DNA of 64,000 bases from Verrucomicrobiota bacterium (GTDB taxonomy: Bacteria; Verrucomicrobiota; Verrucomicrobiia; Verrucomicrobiales; Akkermansiaceae), in contig JAFLEH010000004.1 in the NCBI GenBank assembly GCA_017301995.1, forward strand, positions 248,001 to 312,000, read 5' to 3'. Position numbers and translations under genes: made by a program. Below are positions 8,840 through 18,793 of this stretch, in pieces; position 1 is the first letter of the stretch; each line of letters starts with the position of its first letter. A model generated the notes under the pieces. It saw only the letters and a list, made by a program, of their open reading frames with translations. It was not told where the DNA came from and made no database searches.

Positions 8840-10693
8840 ATGTTCCGCGCCATGCATCCTGACGTGGCAAAGCTGGTTGAGGCCGGGCGCATTCCCAAAC
8901 CTGTTGGCGAGCGCCTATCCCAATTGGCACCCGGTAAATTCTGTTTTCACAAGTCCTTCGGCGCCGGAAAGGTCGTCGAGTGGGACCTTCCTGCCAAAAA
9001 AGTCACCATCGACTTCGAAAGGGCCGCGGGGCAGGTCATGGAACTCCAATTCGCGTTCCAAAAAACCGAGCCGCTCCCGGACGACGATTTCCGCGCCCGG
9101 AAAATCGAGGAAATCGAGGAACTCCGCTCCCGCTCCAAACAGGACCCGGTCGAACTGCTGGTCCATCTGCTGGAAAGCCACGGCGGTGGCATGACCGGCG
9201 ATGCCGTGGAAAAGGAGCTTTGCGGCACGGTCATCCCCGAGGCGAACTTCAAGAAATGGTGGGACGCTGCCAAAAAGGCCCTCAAGGACAGCCGCCGGGC
9301 GGTCGTTCCCGCCAAGCGCACCGAAATGATCACCCTGCGCGGAGCCGGCCAATCGCCTGCCCAGGCGCTGGTGGCCGACTTCGAGGCGGCCCGCGATATG
9401 AAGGGCATGATCAAGGCGCTCGAAGCCATCGCCGCCGACATCGGCGCCTTCGCCACCGAACCCGACGCGCTCAAGCGTTTGCTCAAGGATATCGACGAGG
9501 GATCTCGCAAGGCTGCCAGGGTCCAGTTGGGCCAGGCGCTCCAACTGGTTTCCGCCCGCGACGAGGTGATCGATTCCTCACAGACTCTCGAACTCGATCC
9601 GGAGGCCGTCAAACTGGCCGATCTGGTCCGTGGCGCGGAAACCACCAAGCTGGCCGACGAGGTGAGCACCCTGCCCACCACCCGCCAGCGCGCGGTGTTC
9701 GAGGCGTTTCCCGCGGCTTTCGGAGATGATTGGATCGAGAAAATCGTCAAGGTGTTCGACAAGGTCGGGGCGCGTGGCGTCACCGAGATCGCCCGCATTC
9801 TAACCGAGCATGGCGGGCTTCCGGCCCTGCTTCAGCACTTGCGGACCGCGCTTGCCCGCCGCTCGCTGGCGGTGGACGCGGTGATCTGGGTGTGCCGCGA
9901 GCGCGAGGGTTCCTCGGCGGAGGTCTTCACCCCGGACGTCGGCGCGTGCGTGCTCAATTTGTTGGAAAACGACCACCTTGCGGACGGACCGCGCAAGACC
10001 ACCCGGTTGCAGTCGCTGCTGAATGATGACAAGACGCTGTTAGGTGATCTTGTCGCCGGGATGGACGTCAACGAGTCGCGCAATTTCGCCCGGCGTCTGC
10101 TGGACTGCCCGGTGTTCGGCGAGTTGGAGAAGAAATCGCTGATGGCCCGGATCATCAAGGCCTGCCCGGCCACCGCGGAGCTTGTTAGCGGCGACGGCGG
10201 GAAGAAGCGCGAGGAGCCGCTGCTCGTTTCATGGGAAAGCCTGGAACGCAAGAAGGTGGAACTCGACGAACTGATCCGCGTCCGCATTCCGCAGAACACC
10301 AAGGACATTTCCATCGCCCGCTCCTACGGCGACCTTCGCGAGAATTTCGAATACAAGTCCGCCAAGGAACTCCAGCGCTATCTCGGCCACCGAAAAAACG
10401 AGTTGGAAAAGGACATCGCCCGCGCCCGCGGCACCGATTTCAAAGGATCGGACGCATCTTCGGTCAATATCGGCACGGTCGTCACCCTCGCGGATGCCGC
10501 CGGTGTGGAATCCACCGTCACCGTGCTCGGCGCATGGGATTCCGATCCGGAAAAACATCTGGTTTCCTATCTATCCGAAGTCGGCAAGGCGCTGCTGGGC
10601 CGCAAGCCCGGCGAGACCGCCCGCGTCCGCGACACCGCCACCGAACAGATGCGCGACCTGACGATCCTGTCGATCCGCCCGTTCATGCCCTAA
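8840..10693 (+). CDS. greA: Long GreA-family transcription elongation factor
   Basis: A 617-aa protein. The C-terminal ~150 residues hold a GreA/GreB-type coiled coil and FKBP-like domain (for example NEVELxK-like LGHRKNELEKDIARARG, and VSYLSEVGKALLGRKPGE). The preceding ~450 residues are mainly helical, with an N-terminal small domain (FGAGKVVEWDLPAKKV). Standard GreA is about 158 aa and rescues backtracked RNA polymerase. Extended versions occur in Chlamydiae and Verrucomicrobia, and the role of the extension is unknown. I start at the ATG at 8840; TTG 8816 and ATG 8852 are alternatives. A 5-bp hairpin CTTGC/GCAAG lies just upstream, at 8814-8828. Confidence 0.8.
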   Translation: MFRAMHPDVAKLVEAGRIPKPVGERLSQLAPGKFCFHKSFGAGKVVEWDLPAKKVTIDFERAAGQVMELQFAFQKTEPLPDDDFRARKIEEIEELRSRSKQDPVELLVHLLESHGGGMTGDAVEKELCGTVIPEANFKKWWDAAKKALKDSRRAVVPAKRTEMITLRGAGQSPAQALVADFEAARDMKGMIKALEAIAADIGAFATEPDALKRLLKDIDEGSRKAARVQLGQALQLVSARDEVIDSSQTLELDPEAVKLADLVRGAETTKLADEVSTLPTTRQRAVFEAFPAAFGDDWIEKIVKVFDKVGARGVTEIARILTEHGGLPALLQHLRTALARRSLAVDAVIWVCREREGSSAEVFTPDVGACVLNLLENDHLADGPRKTTRLQSLLNDDKTLLGDLVAGMDVNESRNFARRLLDCPVFGELEKKSLMARIIKACPATAELVSGDGGKKREEPLLVSWESLERKKVELDELIRVRIPQNTKDISIARSYGDLRENFEYKSAKELQRYLGHRKNELEKDIARARGTDFKGSDASSVNIGTVVTLADAAGVESTVTVLGAWDSDPEKHLVSYLSEVGKALLGRKPGETARVRDTATEQMRDLTILSIRPFMP

Positions 10694-10698
10694 CTAAA

Positions 10699-10762
10699 TT
10701 TCAAATTTCAGATTTCAAATTTCAGATTTCAAATTTCAGATTTCAAATTTCAGATTTCAAAT
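10699..10762. repeat. 14-bp tandem repeat between greA and eno
   Basis: Four exact copies of TTTCAAATTTCAGA (10699-10754) are followed by a partial copy ending at 10762. The AT-rich block lies 5 bp after the greA stop and 46 bp before the enolase start, so it falls where the eno promoter should be. Copy number is likely to vary by slippage. Confidence 0.9.
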
Positions 10763-10784
10763 CCAACACCTCTCCCCAACCTAA

Positions 10785-12107
<1,323 letters not shown>

Positions 12108-12130
12108 CGGACCCTGTCCCATCTATCCGG

Positions 12131-12165
12131 CGGCCGCGGGAATCAATTTCCCGCGGCCGTTTTTT
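12131..12165 (+). terminator. Rho-independent terminator of eno
   Basis: The 12-bp stem CGGCCGCGGGAA / TTCCCGCGGCCG with a 5-nt loop is directly followed by six T residues. Confidence 0.92.
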
Positions 12166-12249
12166 GTTGGAGTGCCACCGCAGTGGACGTTCCGGCGGTT
12201 TGCCCCGTGAATCCGCAAATCTCCGCCGGCCTGCGGGTGGTGTATTGCG

Positions 12250-13185
12250 TCACGCGAACGCCTTCCGCAACAGCGCCAGACCCTTCGGAATCGCGGTGAG
12301 CGGATTCTCCTTGCCCTCGAACTCCAGCGAAACGTAGCCGCGGAAACCTGCCTCGCGGACAGTTTTGGCCACGGACGGATAGTCGATATCGAGGGTGTAC
12401 CAACGGCCGCCGCCGTCGTAGGTTTTGGCCTGCACCAGCACCGCATAGGGTGCCAGCGCCTTGACCTGCGGCGCGTGGTCCACCAGGAAATTCCCGGTGT
12501 CGAGGGTGGCGCGCAACCACGGCGAGTTCACCGCCTCGATGATCCGGATCACGCCCTTGGCGGAGATGCCGAGGCCCCAGTGGTTTTCCAGTCCCAACAG
12601 AACGCCGTGGCGCTCGGCGGTTTTCGCCAGAGTGGAGTAGGCTTCGATCACCCACGGGAAGCCATCCTCTTCGGTGTAGCCTTCGAGTGGCGGCTCGATC
12701 CCTTTGTTAGCCATAAGGGCGTCGAAGTCCTTCGAGGTGCCCCAGCGGCCGGTGTTGACGCGCATGGTGGGAATGCCCATCCGCGCCGCGCGTTCGATGC
12801 TGGTGGTGGTGATGGCGAGGTTCTTGGCGCGCTCCTCTTTGTTGGGGCTGACGAAACCCTGGTGGGTTGAAAAGCCCATCAGGTCGAGGCCCAGCAGAAA
12901 CGCCTCCCGCTTGATTCGGTTCAGGGCGTCGTCGGAGGTGTCGGTGAGCTGTTTTTCGAGGATCTCCACGCCATCGAATCCCCATTCGGCGGCACGGCGC
13001 AGGCAGTTGGGGACCGCACGCAGTTCCTCCCGGTCGAATCCCCAGAACGAGTAGGTGGACACGCCGATCCGGTTGGGTGGAAACGGCGGGGCGGGAGTGG
13101 CGGGAGCGGCCTCGGTGGCGGCGCGGACGGCTTGGGTGGCGGCCAGCGCCGAGGCACCGGTAGTTAGAAAATGGCGGCGGTTCAT
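12250..13185 (-). CDS. Tat-exported sugar phosphate isomerase/epimerase-like TIM-barrel protein
   Basis: A 311-aa protein starting with a twin-arginine signal (MNRRHFLTTGASALAATQAV). A xylose-isomerase-like TIM barrel (AP endonuclease family 2) follows: GVSTYSFWGF, EWGFDGVEILEKQL, LLGLENHWG, TLDTGNFL and YVSLEFEGKENP supply the usual His/Glu/Asp metal-site positions. Such proteins are abundant in Verrucomicrobia and Planctomycetes and mostly act on sugars or inositols; the substrate is unknown. The frame extends upstream to 13284, but the Tat motif fixes the start at 13185. It is divergent from priA. Confidence 0.85.
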   Translation of the reverse strand: MNRRHFLTTGASALAATQAVRAATEAAPATPAPPFPPNRIGVSTYSFWGFDREELRAVPNCLRRAAEWGFDGVEILEKQLTDTSDDALNRIKREAFLLGLDLMGFSTHQGFVSPNKEERAKNLAITTTSIERAARMGIPTMRVNTGRWGTSKDFDALMANKGIEPPLEGYTEEDGFPWVIEAYSTLAKTAERHGVLLGLENHWGLGISAKGVIRIIEAVNSPWLRATLDTGNFLVDHAPQVKALAPYAVLVQAKTYDGGGRWYTLDIDYPSVAKTVREAGFRGYVSLEFEGKENPLTAIPKGLALLRKAFA

Positions 13186-13321
13186 GGTGGCTCGGATACG
13201 ATGGCTGCCGGACGTTTCTTCACGGATTTCCGCTTGCCGGACGCCATCCCGGGATTTTTCGCGGGAAAGCGGGCGAATTTTCATCTTGGCCGGGGGCGCG
13301 GCAGCGGGCAGGGTGGGTGGC

Positions 13322-15544
13322 GTGACGGCGCGGGTGTTGATCGACGGTTCTTCGGAGATGGTGTTTGACTACGCCATTCCCGAGGGCATGGCGGTGTCTC
13401 CGGGGTGCCGGGTGCGGGTGCCGCTGAGGCGGCAGTCGGCACTGGGCACGGTGCTCTCGACCGGCGAACCGGCGCAGGGCGATTTCGCGATCCGGGAAGT
13501 GGAGAGTCTGGTCGATCCGGATCCGCTGGTGACGCCATGCCTGCTGCGGACGGGTGCGTGGATCGCGGACTACTATGGTTGTAGTATCGAGGCCGTGGTG
13601 CGGGCGTTGCTGCCGGAATCGGTGCGGACCGAGGACAATTCCGCGAAGACGCGCAGGGTCGCGGTTTTGGCCGGGGAACCGGACGCCGCGACGATGGCGC
13701 GGTTGGAGAAACGCGCGCCGCGGCAGCATGCGCTGGTATTGTTGTTAGGTGGCGCGGCGGAAGGGCGGTTGGCGGTGGCGGATCTGGGGGATGGCAGCGC
13801 GGCGGCGCTCAAGGCGCTCGAAAAGGCGGGGATCATTCGGTTGGAAACCGAGGAGGTCCGGCGCGATCCGGACGCGGGAGACACCGAGCCGGAAGAGGTG
13901 GAGAGCGCGCCGCTGGAACTCAATCCGGCCCAGGCCGCGGCGCTCGAACGGGTGATCGCCGCCGTGGCTGATCCCGCCGGTTCCAAACCGATTCTTCTGT
14001 TAGGTGTGACCGGTTCGGGAAAGACCGAGGTCTATCTGCAAGCCGCGCGGCGTGCGCTGGACCTCGGCAGATCGGTGCTGGTGCTGGTGCCGGAGATTTC
14101 TCTAACTCCCCAGACGGTGCGGCGGTTCAAGGCCCGGTTCGCGTCGATGCGGGATCAAGTGGCGGTGCTGCACTCGCACCTCTCCCAAGGCGAGCGTTTC
14201 GACGAATGGCACCGGATCCGCAAGGGGCAGGCTCGGATCGTGATCGGGGCGAGGTCGGCGGTCTTCGCGCCGCTGCCGGATCTCGGCCTGATCCTGGTGG
14301 ACGAGGAACACGAAAACACCTACAAGCAGGAAAATCCTCCGCGCTATCACGGACGCGACGTGGCGGTGCTCCGCGCCGCCTTCGAACCCTGCGCCGTGGT
14401 GCTCGGATCGGCCACGCCGTCGCTGGAATCGTGGCACAACACGATGCGCGGGAAATACGCGCTCGTCCGGCTCGACGAACGCGCCGACGGACAATCGATG
14501 CCTTTGGTTAGGGTGGTGGACATGCGCCTGGAGTCCGCCAAGCACAAGGGAGGTCCCGCCATTCTATCAGACCCATTGCGGACCGCGCTGGAGCGGCGGT
14601 TGGAACGCGGGGAGCAGTCGATCCTTTTTCTCAACCGGCGCGGGTTCGCCCGGTCCCTGCAATGTCCGGCCTGCGGCAATGTCTGCCAATGCCCGCACTG
14701 CGCGGTGGCTCTGACCTATCACAAGACCGACGAGCGGCTGGTGTGCCACGTGTGCGGCTATCAGGCGGTGGTGCCGCGGCGGTGTCCCGAATGCCGCGAC
14801 CCGGCGATCATCCTGCAAGGGTATGGAACCCAAAAGGTGGAGGAGGTGTTGGCGAAGGTGCTGCCCCAGGCGAAGTTCGCGCGGATCGATGCCGACGCGA
14901 TGCGGCGCAAGCACGCGCTGCGCGACACGCTCAACGCGTTCAAGAGCCACCGGATCGACATTCTGATCGGCACGCAGATGATCGCCAAGGGGCTGCATTT
15001 TCCGAATGTGACGCTGGTGGGCATCCTCAACGCCGATTTGGGGTTGCACGTTCCGGATTTCCGGGCGGGCGAGCGGACGTTCCAACTGCTCACCCAGGTA
15101 GCCGGCCGCGCGGGCAGGGGAGATCTGTCCGGCGAGGTGATCGTGCAGACGTTCACCCCGCACTCGCCGTCCATCCAATTCGCGCGGAGGCATGATTTCG
15201 ACGGGTTTTCCGAGCAGGAATTGGAGTTCCGTCGGCAATTCGGGTTTCCGCCATTCGGCCATTGCGCGGTGCTCATGGCGCGGTCCAACCACGAGCGGCG
15301 CGCCGAATTCACGCTGCAGAATCTCCATCTGCGGCTCAAGGAAAACCTGCCCGACGGATTGATGTTAGGCGAGGTGCTGCCCGCGCCCCTCACAAGGTCG
15401 CACGGCCAATTCCGGTTCCAGATCGTGATCCGCTCCGCGGGCGCGCGAACGCTCAGCAGGCATGTGCAATCGGTTCTAGCCAGAACCACCCTGCCCGAGG
15501 ACGTGACGGTGGTCTTCGATATGGACGCGCTGAGTTTCTCGTGA
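13322..15544 (+). CDS. priA: Primosomal replication restart helicase PriA
   Basis: A 740-aa superfamily 2 helicase started at GTG 13322 (VTARVLIDGSSEMVFDYAIP), the usual PriA N-terminus. The frame continues upstream to 13055, but that part reads against the neighbouring gene. Walker A is GVTGSGKTEVY (about residue 228) and the DEAH-box variant is VDEEHENTYKQ (about 326). Zinc-binding cysteines run from CPACGNVCQCPHC to CPECRDP (about 448-494), followed by helicase motifs V and VI (QMIAKGLHFPNVTLVG, QVAGRAGRG). PriA reloads the replisome at stalled forks. It is a single gene facing the GH5 gene. Confidence 0.95.
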   Translation: MTARVLIDGSSEMVFDYAIPEGMAVSPGCRVRVPLRRQSALGTVLSTGEPAQGDFAIREVESLVDPDPLVTPCLLRTGAWIADYYGCSIEAVVRALLPESVRTEDNSAKTRRVAVLAGEPDAATMARLEKRAPRQHALVLLLGGAAEGRLAVADLGDGSAAALKALEKAGIIRLETEEVRRDPDAGDTEPEEVESAPLELNPAQAAALERVIAAVADPAGSKPILLLGVTGSGKTEVYLQAARRALDLGRSVLVLVPEISLTPQTVRRFKARFASMRDQVAVLHSHLSQGERFDEWHRIRKGQARIVIGARSAVFAPLPDLGLILVDEEHENTYKQENPPRYHGRDVAVLRAAFEPCAVVLGSATPSLESWHNTMRGKYALVRLDERADGQSMPLVRVVDMRLESAKHKGGPAILSDPLRTALERRLERGEQSILFLNRRGFARSLQCPACGNVCQCPHCAVALTYHKTDERLVCHVCGYQAVVPRRCPECRDPAIILQGYGTQKVEEVLAKVLPQAKFARIDADAMRRKHALRDTLNAFKSHRIDILIGTQMIAKGLHFPNVTLVGILNADLGLHVPDFRAGERTFQLLTQVAGRAGRGDLSGEVIVQTFTPHSPSIQFARRHDFDGFSEQELEFRRQFGFPPFGHCAVLMARSNHERRAEFTLQNLHLRLKENLPDGLMLGEVLPAPLTRSHGQFRFQIVIRSAGARTLSRHVQSVLARTTLPEDVTVVFDMDALSFS

Positions 15545-15624
15545 GCCGCCAGGTGAAGGCGATGGGGCCGAGAACCGTGTCGAATCGCGCGGTTTCCTCG
15601 CTCATGCCGGGTGATCGGGTGAAA

Positions 15625-15794
15625 CCCGAAGTTTGGGGTAGTTTGGATGCTCGATTTGGAGAAACATGGGAAAGCACCGACTGATGAATGGGAAGGATTT
15701 CCCCATAATCAAAAATCACTTCAGTGGAATCAGTGATTTTCAGTTCCTCAGTGGAAAAAACGGACGCACGGATCATGCCAACTTCCGATTTCGG
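15625..15794. repeat. Dispersed intergenic repeat family 2, copy A
   Basis: This about 170-bp segment is clearly related to 57570-57778 in the same orientation. Shared blocks include GGGTAGTTTGGA, TGATGAATGGGAA, CAGTGGAATCAGTG and TTTTCAGTTC. It has no open frame of interest. It fills most of the gap between the convergent genes priA and GH5. The remaining bases between 15545 and 15821 show nothing else. Confidence 0.8.
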
Positions 15795-15821
15795 GTGGAA
15801 CGGTACCGCGCCAGGGTGCGG

Positions 15822-17396
15822 CTATCGATTCCGCGGGACCGGCGGCTTGGTGTTGCGGCCGAACCATTCGGTTAGAACGCGTTTCCGATCGGTGGTGGCG
15901 GTGGCGGGCTGGTGGTTGTCGGGATTGGCATCGTGCTCGACGCTCCATCCGTCCCATTCGCGGTAGGCGTGGTAGGACCAGTCCCATCCGTATTCCTCGA
16001 AGACGCCGATGCAGTCGCGGAGGTAGTCGGCCGCGCCGGGTGCCCAGCGGATGGCGCTGAACTCGCCGGCGTAGATGTGGACGTTGTAGGCGAGTTGGAA
16101 CTCGCGGACCGGTTGGAGGGCGGCGCGGATGCGGTCCTTGTTCCATTCCACGCCCTCGATCCGGCCCGGATAGGTGGTGGCTGAGGTTTTTCCATGGACT
16201 CCCTGATGGGTGAAACCACCCGGGTTGTACATGTGAATCTGATAGATCACGCGGGGAACATCGACCGGTTCCAGATCGCGGAAACCGGCGGCCGAATCCC
16301 ATTCCGCCGCCTCGATGAGGATCGGGGTGTCCGGATCCACCTTGCGGATCGCCTTGGCGGCGCGGACCTGCGCGGCCAAATAGTCCGCGACACCGGGCGG
16401 GGAAGGGGAGTTCTGGACCGGTTCGTTGACCAGATCGTAGCCCCAGACCGCGGGGTTACCGCGGTAGCGGCGGGCGATTTTCTCCCAGTTGGCGATCCAG
16501 TGATTCTGATAGGAAAGCTCATGGAAGATGGCGAGATCGCTGTTGTCGTAGCGGCCGCCGGGCGGCGAGTGCATGTCGATCACCGCCAGGATGCCATGGC
16601 GGTGGCAGGCATCGAGCGCGCGGTCGAGATCGTCAAGCTCGGCGTCCAGCCAGCGGTCGTATTCGGCGAGGTCGCGGTCGGTGCCGGCCTTGCCCCAGTT
16701 GCGGGTGATCTGCCAGCGGATCAGGTTGGCGTTCCATTCGGCGCCCAGTGTTCTCAGGTCGGCCTCGCGGAATTCGTTAGGCGACATGACGCCGCGCAGT
16801 CTCGGAAGGCTATGGCCTTTGAATACGGGAGGCGGATTTTCCATCGGCGGAGGGCGCCGGACGGGGGCCTTCAGCACGGTGACTTTCACGGCATCGAACC
16901 ATGCGGTGCCGGAACACCCCTGGAGTCCGAGATTCAGTTCGCCACCTTCCGCATCGGGCGCGATCCGGGTGGTGAACGCGAGTTTCCTCCAATCGAAAGT
17001 GCCCGAGACGTCGTTTTCATTCTGCCAGAAAGGTCCGGCGGATAGGGAACGGTAATGCAGCATGAATTTCACGCCCAGATGGGATGCGGCGGGCTTGGAG
17101 ACGTTTTCCGCCTTGGCGAGGCACTCGAAGGAAAGCACACAGCCGCGGAATCGGGTTAGATCGAGGGGAAGGCGGAGCATGTTTCCGCCAGCGGCCTCGG
17201 CAGGGGGGACGGTGATCCGCAGCGATTGCGTTCCCTCATGGCCGACGGACCATTCCGCGAAGCCGGCCTTCGGCCATGCCTCGCGTTCCGTCGGGGTATC
17301 GAAGCCCGTGGCGAAGACGGAATCGCCGGGTTTCGGGTCGGCAATCGCGGCGGACGAGGAAACGAGTGCCACCAGGGCCATGAAGGAAAATCTCAT
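15822..17396 (-). CDS. Secreted glycoside hydrolase family 5-type enzyme with N-terminal beta-sandwich domain
   Basis: A 524-aa protein with signal peptide MRFSFMALVALVSSSAAIA. Residues about 25-180 form a beta-rich, carbohydrate-binding-like domain (FRGCVLSFECLAKAENVS, GTFDWRKLAFTTR). The catalytic TIM barrel follows, with NLIRWQITRNWGK, AVIDMHSPPGG, the acid/base motif GYDLVNEP near residue 324, and the nucleophile strand YAGEFSAIRW near residue 445. GH5 enzymes cleave beta-glucans, mannans or related polysaccharides; the specificity cannot be told. It is probably secreted or envelope-bound. Confidence 0.88.
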   Translation of the reverse strand: MRFSFMALVALVSSSAAIADPKPGDSVFATGFDTPTEREAWPKAGFAEWSVGHEGTQSLRITVPPAEAAGGNMLRLPLDLTRFRGCVLSFECLAKAENVSKPAASHLGVKFMLHYRSLSAGPFWQNENDVSGTFDWRKLAFTTRIAPDAEGGELNLGLQGCSGTAWFDAVKVTVLKAPVRRPPPMENPPPVFKGHSLPRLRGVMSPNEFREADLRTLGAEWNANLIRWQITRNWGKAGTDRDLAEYDRWLDAELDDLDRALDACHRHGILAVIDMHSPPGGRYDNSDLAIFHELSYQNHWIANWEKIARRYRGNPAVWGYDLVNEPVQNSPSPPGVADYLAAQVRAAKAIRKVDPDTPILIEAAEWDSAAGFRDLEPVDVPRVIYQIHMYNPGGFTHQGVHGKTSATTYPGRIEGVEWNKDRIRAALQPVREFQLAYNVHIYAGEFSAIRWAPGAADYLRDCIGVFEEYGWDWSYHAYREWDGWSVEHDANPDNHQPATATTDRKRVLTEWFGRNTKPPVPRNR

Positions 17397-17449
17397 GCCA
17401 CGGGCTACGGGATGCCCAATGGTGTTAGATCACCGGCCCGTTCGTGGCA

Positions 17450-18145
17450 TCAAGCGCCGGGCTGTTGCTCCCAGAAACGGTTGCGGAGGGCTTCCTGCGC
17501 CGCGCGGGCTTCGGCGTCCTTTTTGCTGCGGCCGCGTCCGGTGGCGAGGATTTGTCCGCACCACGAAACCTCTGCTTGGAACACCCGGCGGTGGTCCGGG
17601 CCGCTGGCGCCTACGATCCGGTAGTTAGGCGCCTGCGGTTGGAGCGCCTGGAGGCATTCCTGAAGTTCTCCTTTCGGGTTGCGTTCTTCTGGGCTCAGGG
17701 CCATCGCGCTGATTTCGGAATTGAACAGCCGGAGAACAAGTTCGCGCACCGCGCCCTGGCCGCCATCGAGATAGACGGCGCCCATCAGGGCTTCGAAAGC
17801 ATCCGCCAGCGTGGACGGCCTGCGGCGACCGCCGGAGGATTCCTCGCCTTTTCCCAGCAGGACGTAATCGCCCAGATGGATCGCGTTGGCGAACCGCGCG
17901 AGCGCCTGCCGTGAAACCACGCGGGACCGGAGTTTGGTGAGGCGTCCTTCGGTGAAATCCGGGAACATCCGGTAGAGTTCCTCCGTTACGATCAACTGGA
18001 CCACGGCATCGCCGAGGAATTCGAGCCGTTGGTTGTCGAAATGCGGGTTGGCCGATTCATAGGCCAAGCTCGGGTGGGTCAGGGCTTCCGCCAACAACAG
18101 GGAATTGCGGAACTTGTATTGGATTCGGCTTTCGAGAGACTGCAT
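17450..18145 (-). CDS. rnc: Ribonuclease III
   Basis: A 231-aa double-strand-specific RNase. The catalytic domain carries HFDNQRLEFLGDAVVQL, matching the RNase III signature with the metal-binding Glu and Asp, and LADAFEALMGAVYLDGG supplies the second acidic pair. A C-terminal dsRNA-binding domain follows (NPKGELQECLQAL to KKDAEARAAQEAL). The ORF extends upstream to 18241 but would overlap tRNA-His, so the ATG at 18145 is chosen. In type II CRISPR systems host RNase III trims the crRNA:tracrRNA duplex, so this gene is a likely partner of the CRISPR locus at 46-56 kb. Confidence 0.95.
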   Translation of the reverse strand: MQSLESRIQYKFRNSLLLAEALTHPSLAYESANPHFDNQRLEFLGDAVVQLIVTEELYRMFPDFTEGRLTKLRSRVVSRQALARFANAIHLGDYVLLGKGEESSGGRRRPSTLADAFEALMGAVYLDGGQGAVRELVLRLFNSEISAMALSPEERNPKGELQECLQALQPQAPNYRIVGASGPDHRRVFQAEVSWCGQILATGRGRSKKDAEARAAQEALRNRFWEQQPGA

Positions 18146-18208
18146 GAGGCGGGGCGTTTGTTTCCTTCTCTCTCTCCCGGAGCCGGACTCGGCTCCCGAT
18201 GAGGGAGA

Positions 18209-18284
18209 TGGGGTGGACGACGGGGATCGAACCCGCGACAACCGGAATCACAATCCGGGGCTCTACCACTGAGCTACGTCCACC
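18209..18284 (-). tRNA. tRNA-His (GTG anticodon)
   Basis: Read on the minus strand, the acceptor stem GTGGACG pairs with CGTCCAC. The D-arm is AGCTCAGTGGTAGAGC, the anticodon arm CCGGATTGTGATTCCGG gives anticodon GTG, and the T-arm contains GGTTCGATCC. An extra 5' G (G-1) faces a C73 discriminator, the identity marks of tRNA-His. The CCA end is encoded. It lies 63 bp upstream of rnc on the same strand. Confidence 0.96.
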
Positions 18285-18541
18285 ATTTGCGGTGTGGGGC
18301 GGGCAATCTGCCCCACCCGCGGCGGTTTGCAAAGCGAAAAAAGCAGGATTTAGGGAAAAACCTGTTCGGCGATTCGGAAAAGCCAAGCAAATACCCGAAC
18401 CGCTTCCATACCGAAATTCGCGTTTTGACTGCCCCTGCCAAGGCCCCCTGCGGCCGGAGACATCGCGCTCGGCCGCCATTTTCGCTGGTCAAAAAACCGG
18501 GAGAAATGCCGCTGGAGCCGCGCCCCGGTGGCTCCAAAATG
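18285..18541. other. Non-coding stretch upstream of tRNA-His
   Basis: No convincing gene is present. It contains a GC-rich hairpin GTGGGGC/GCCCCAC at 18294-18316 without a T-run, and the region must hold the promoter for tRNA-His on the minus strand. I could not identify clear -35/-10 boxes. Confidence 0.5.
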
Positions 18542-18719
18542 CAGACATCCTGATCCGGTCGGAAAATGATTTGGCACAATTCGCGGCGGCAGCGACGTCG
18601 ATGAATGGTGCTTTCTTTCTGGTTTCCGGTTTCTGGCTTCTTGGCCCAATGGTACCAAACCATTTTCCGACCGGCAAACGCAGTGGAGCGGAAAACAAGG
18701 CCTCGGATCAGGATCTCTG
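18542..18719 (+). repeat. MITE-like dispersed element, copy 1
   Basis: A 178-bp element. Its outer terminal inverted repeats are CAGACATCCTGATCCG (left) and CGGATCAGGATCTCTG (right), matching at 15 of 16 positions. A second nested pair runs from CCGGTCGGAAAATGATTTGG at 18555 to the mirrored copy ending at 18674. It is related to 36711-36895 (inverted) and 43997-44160. No transposase is encoded. A non-autonomous element mobilised in trans is the likeliest explanation. Confidence 0.85.
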
Positions 18720-18793
18720 AAATGGATCCCGCGGCGGCGCAATCCGGAGGGTCTGGCCGTAACCGGCGGGTGGTTCCGTGTGGCGGTCCGCGG

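Noticed and set aside
18294..18316. GC-rich hairpin near tRNA-His as a terminator.
   Set aside because: There is no T-run on either strand, and it lies on the promoter side of the minus-strand tRNA.
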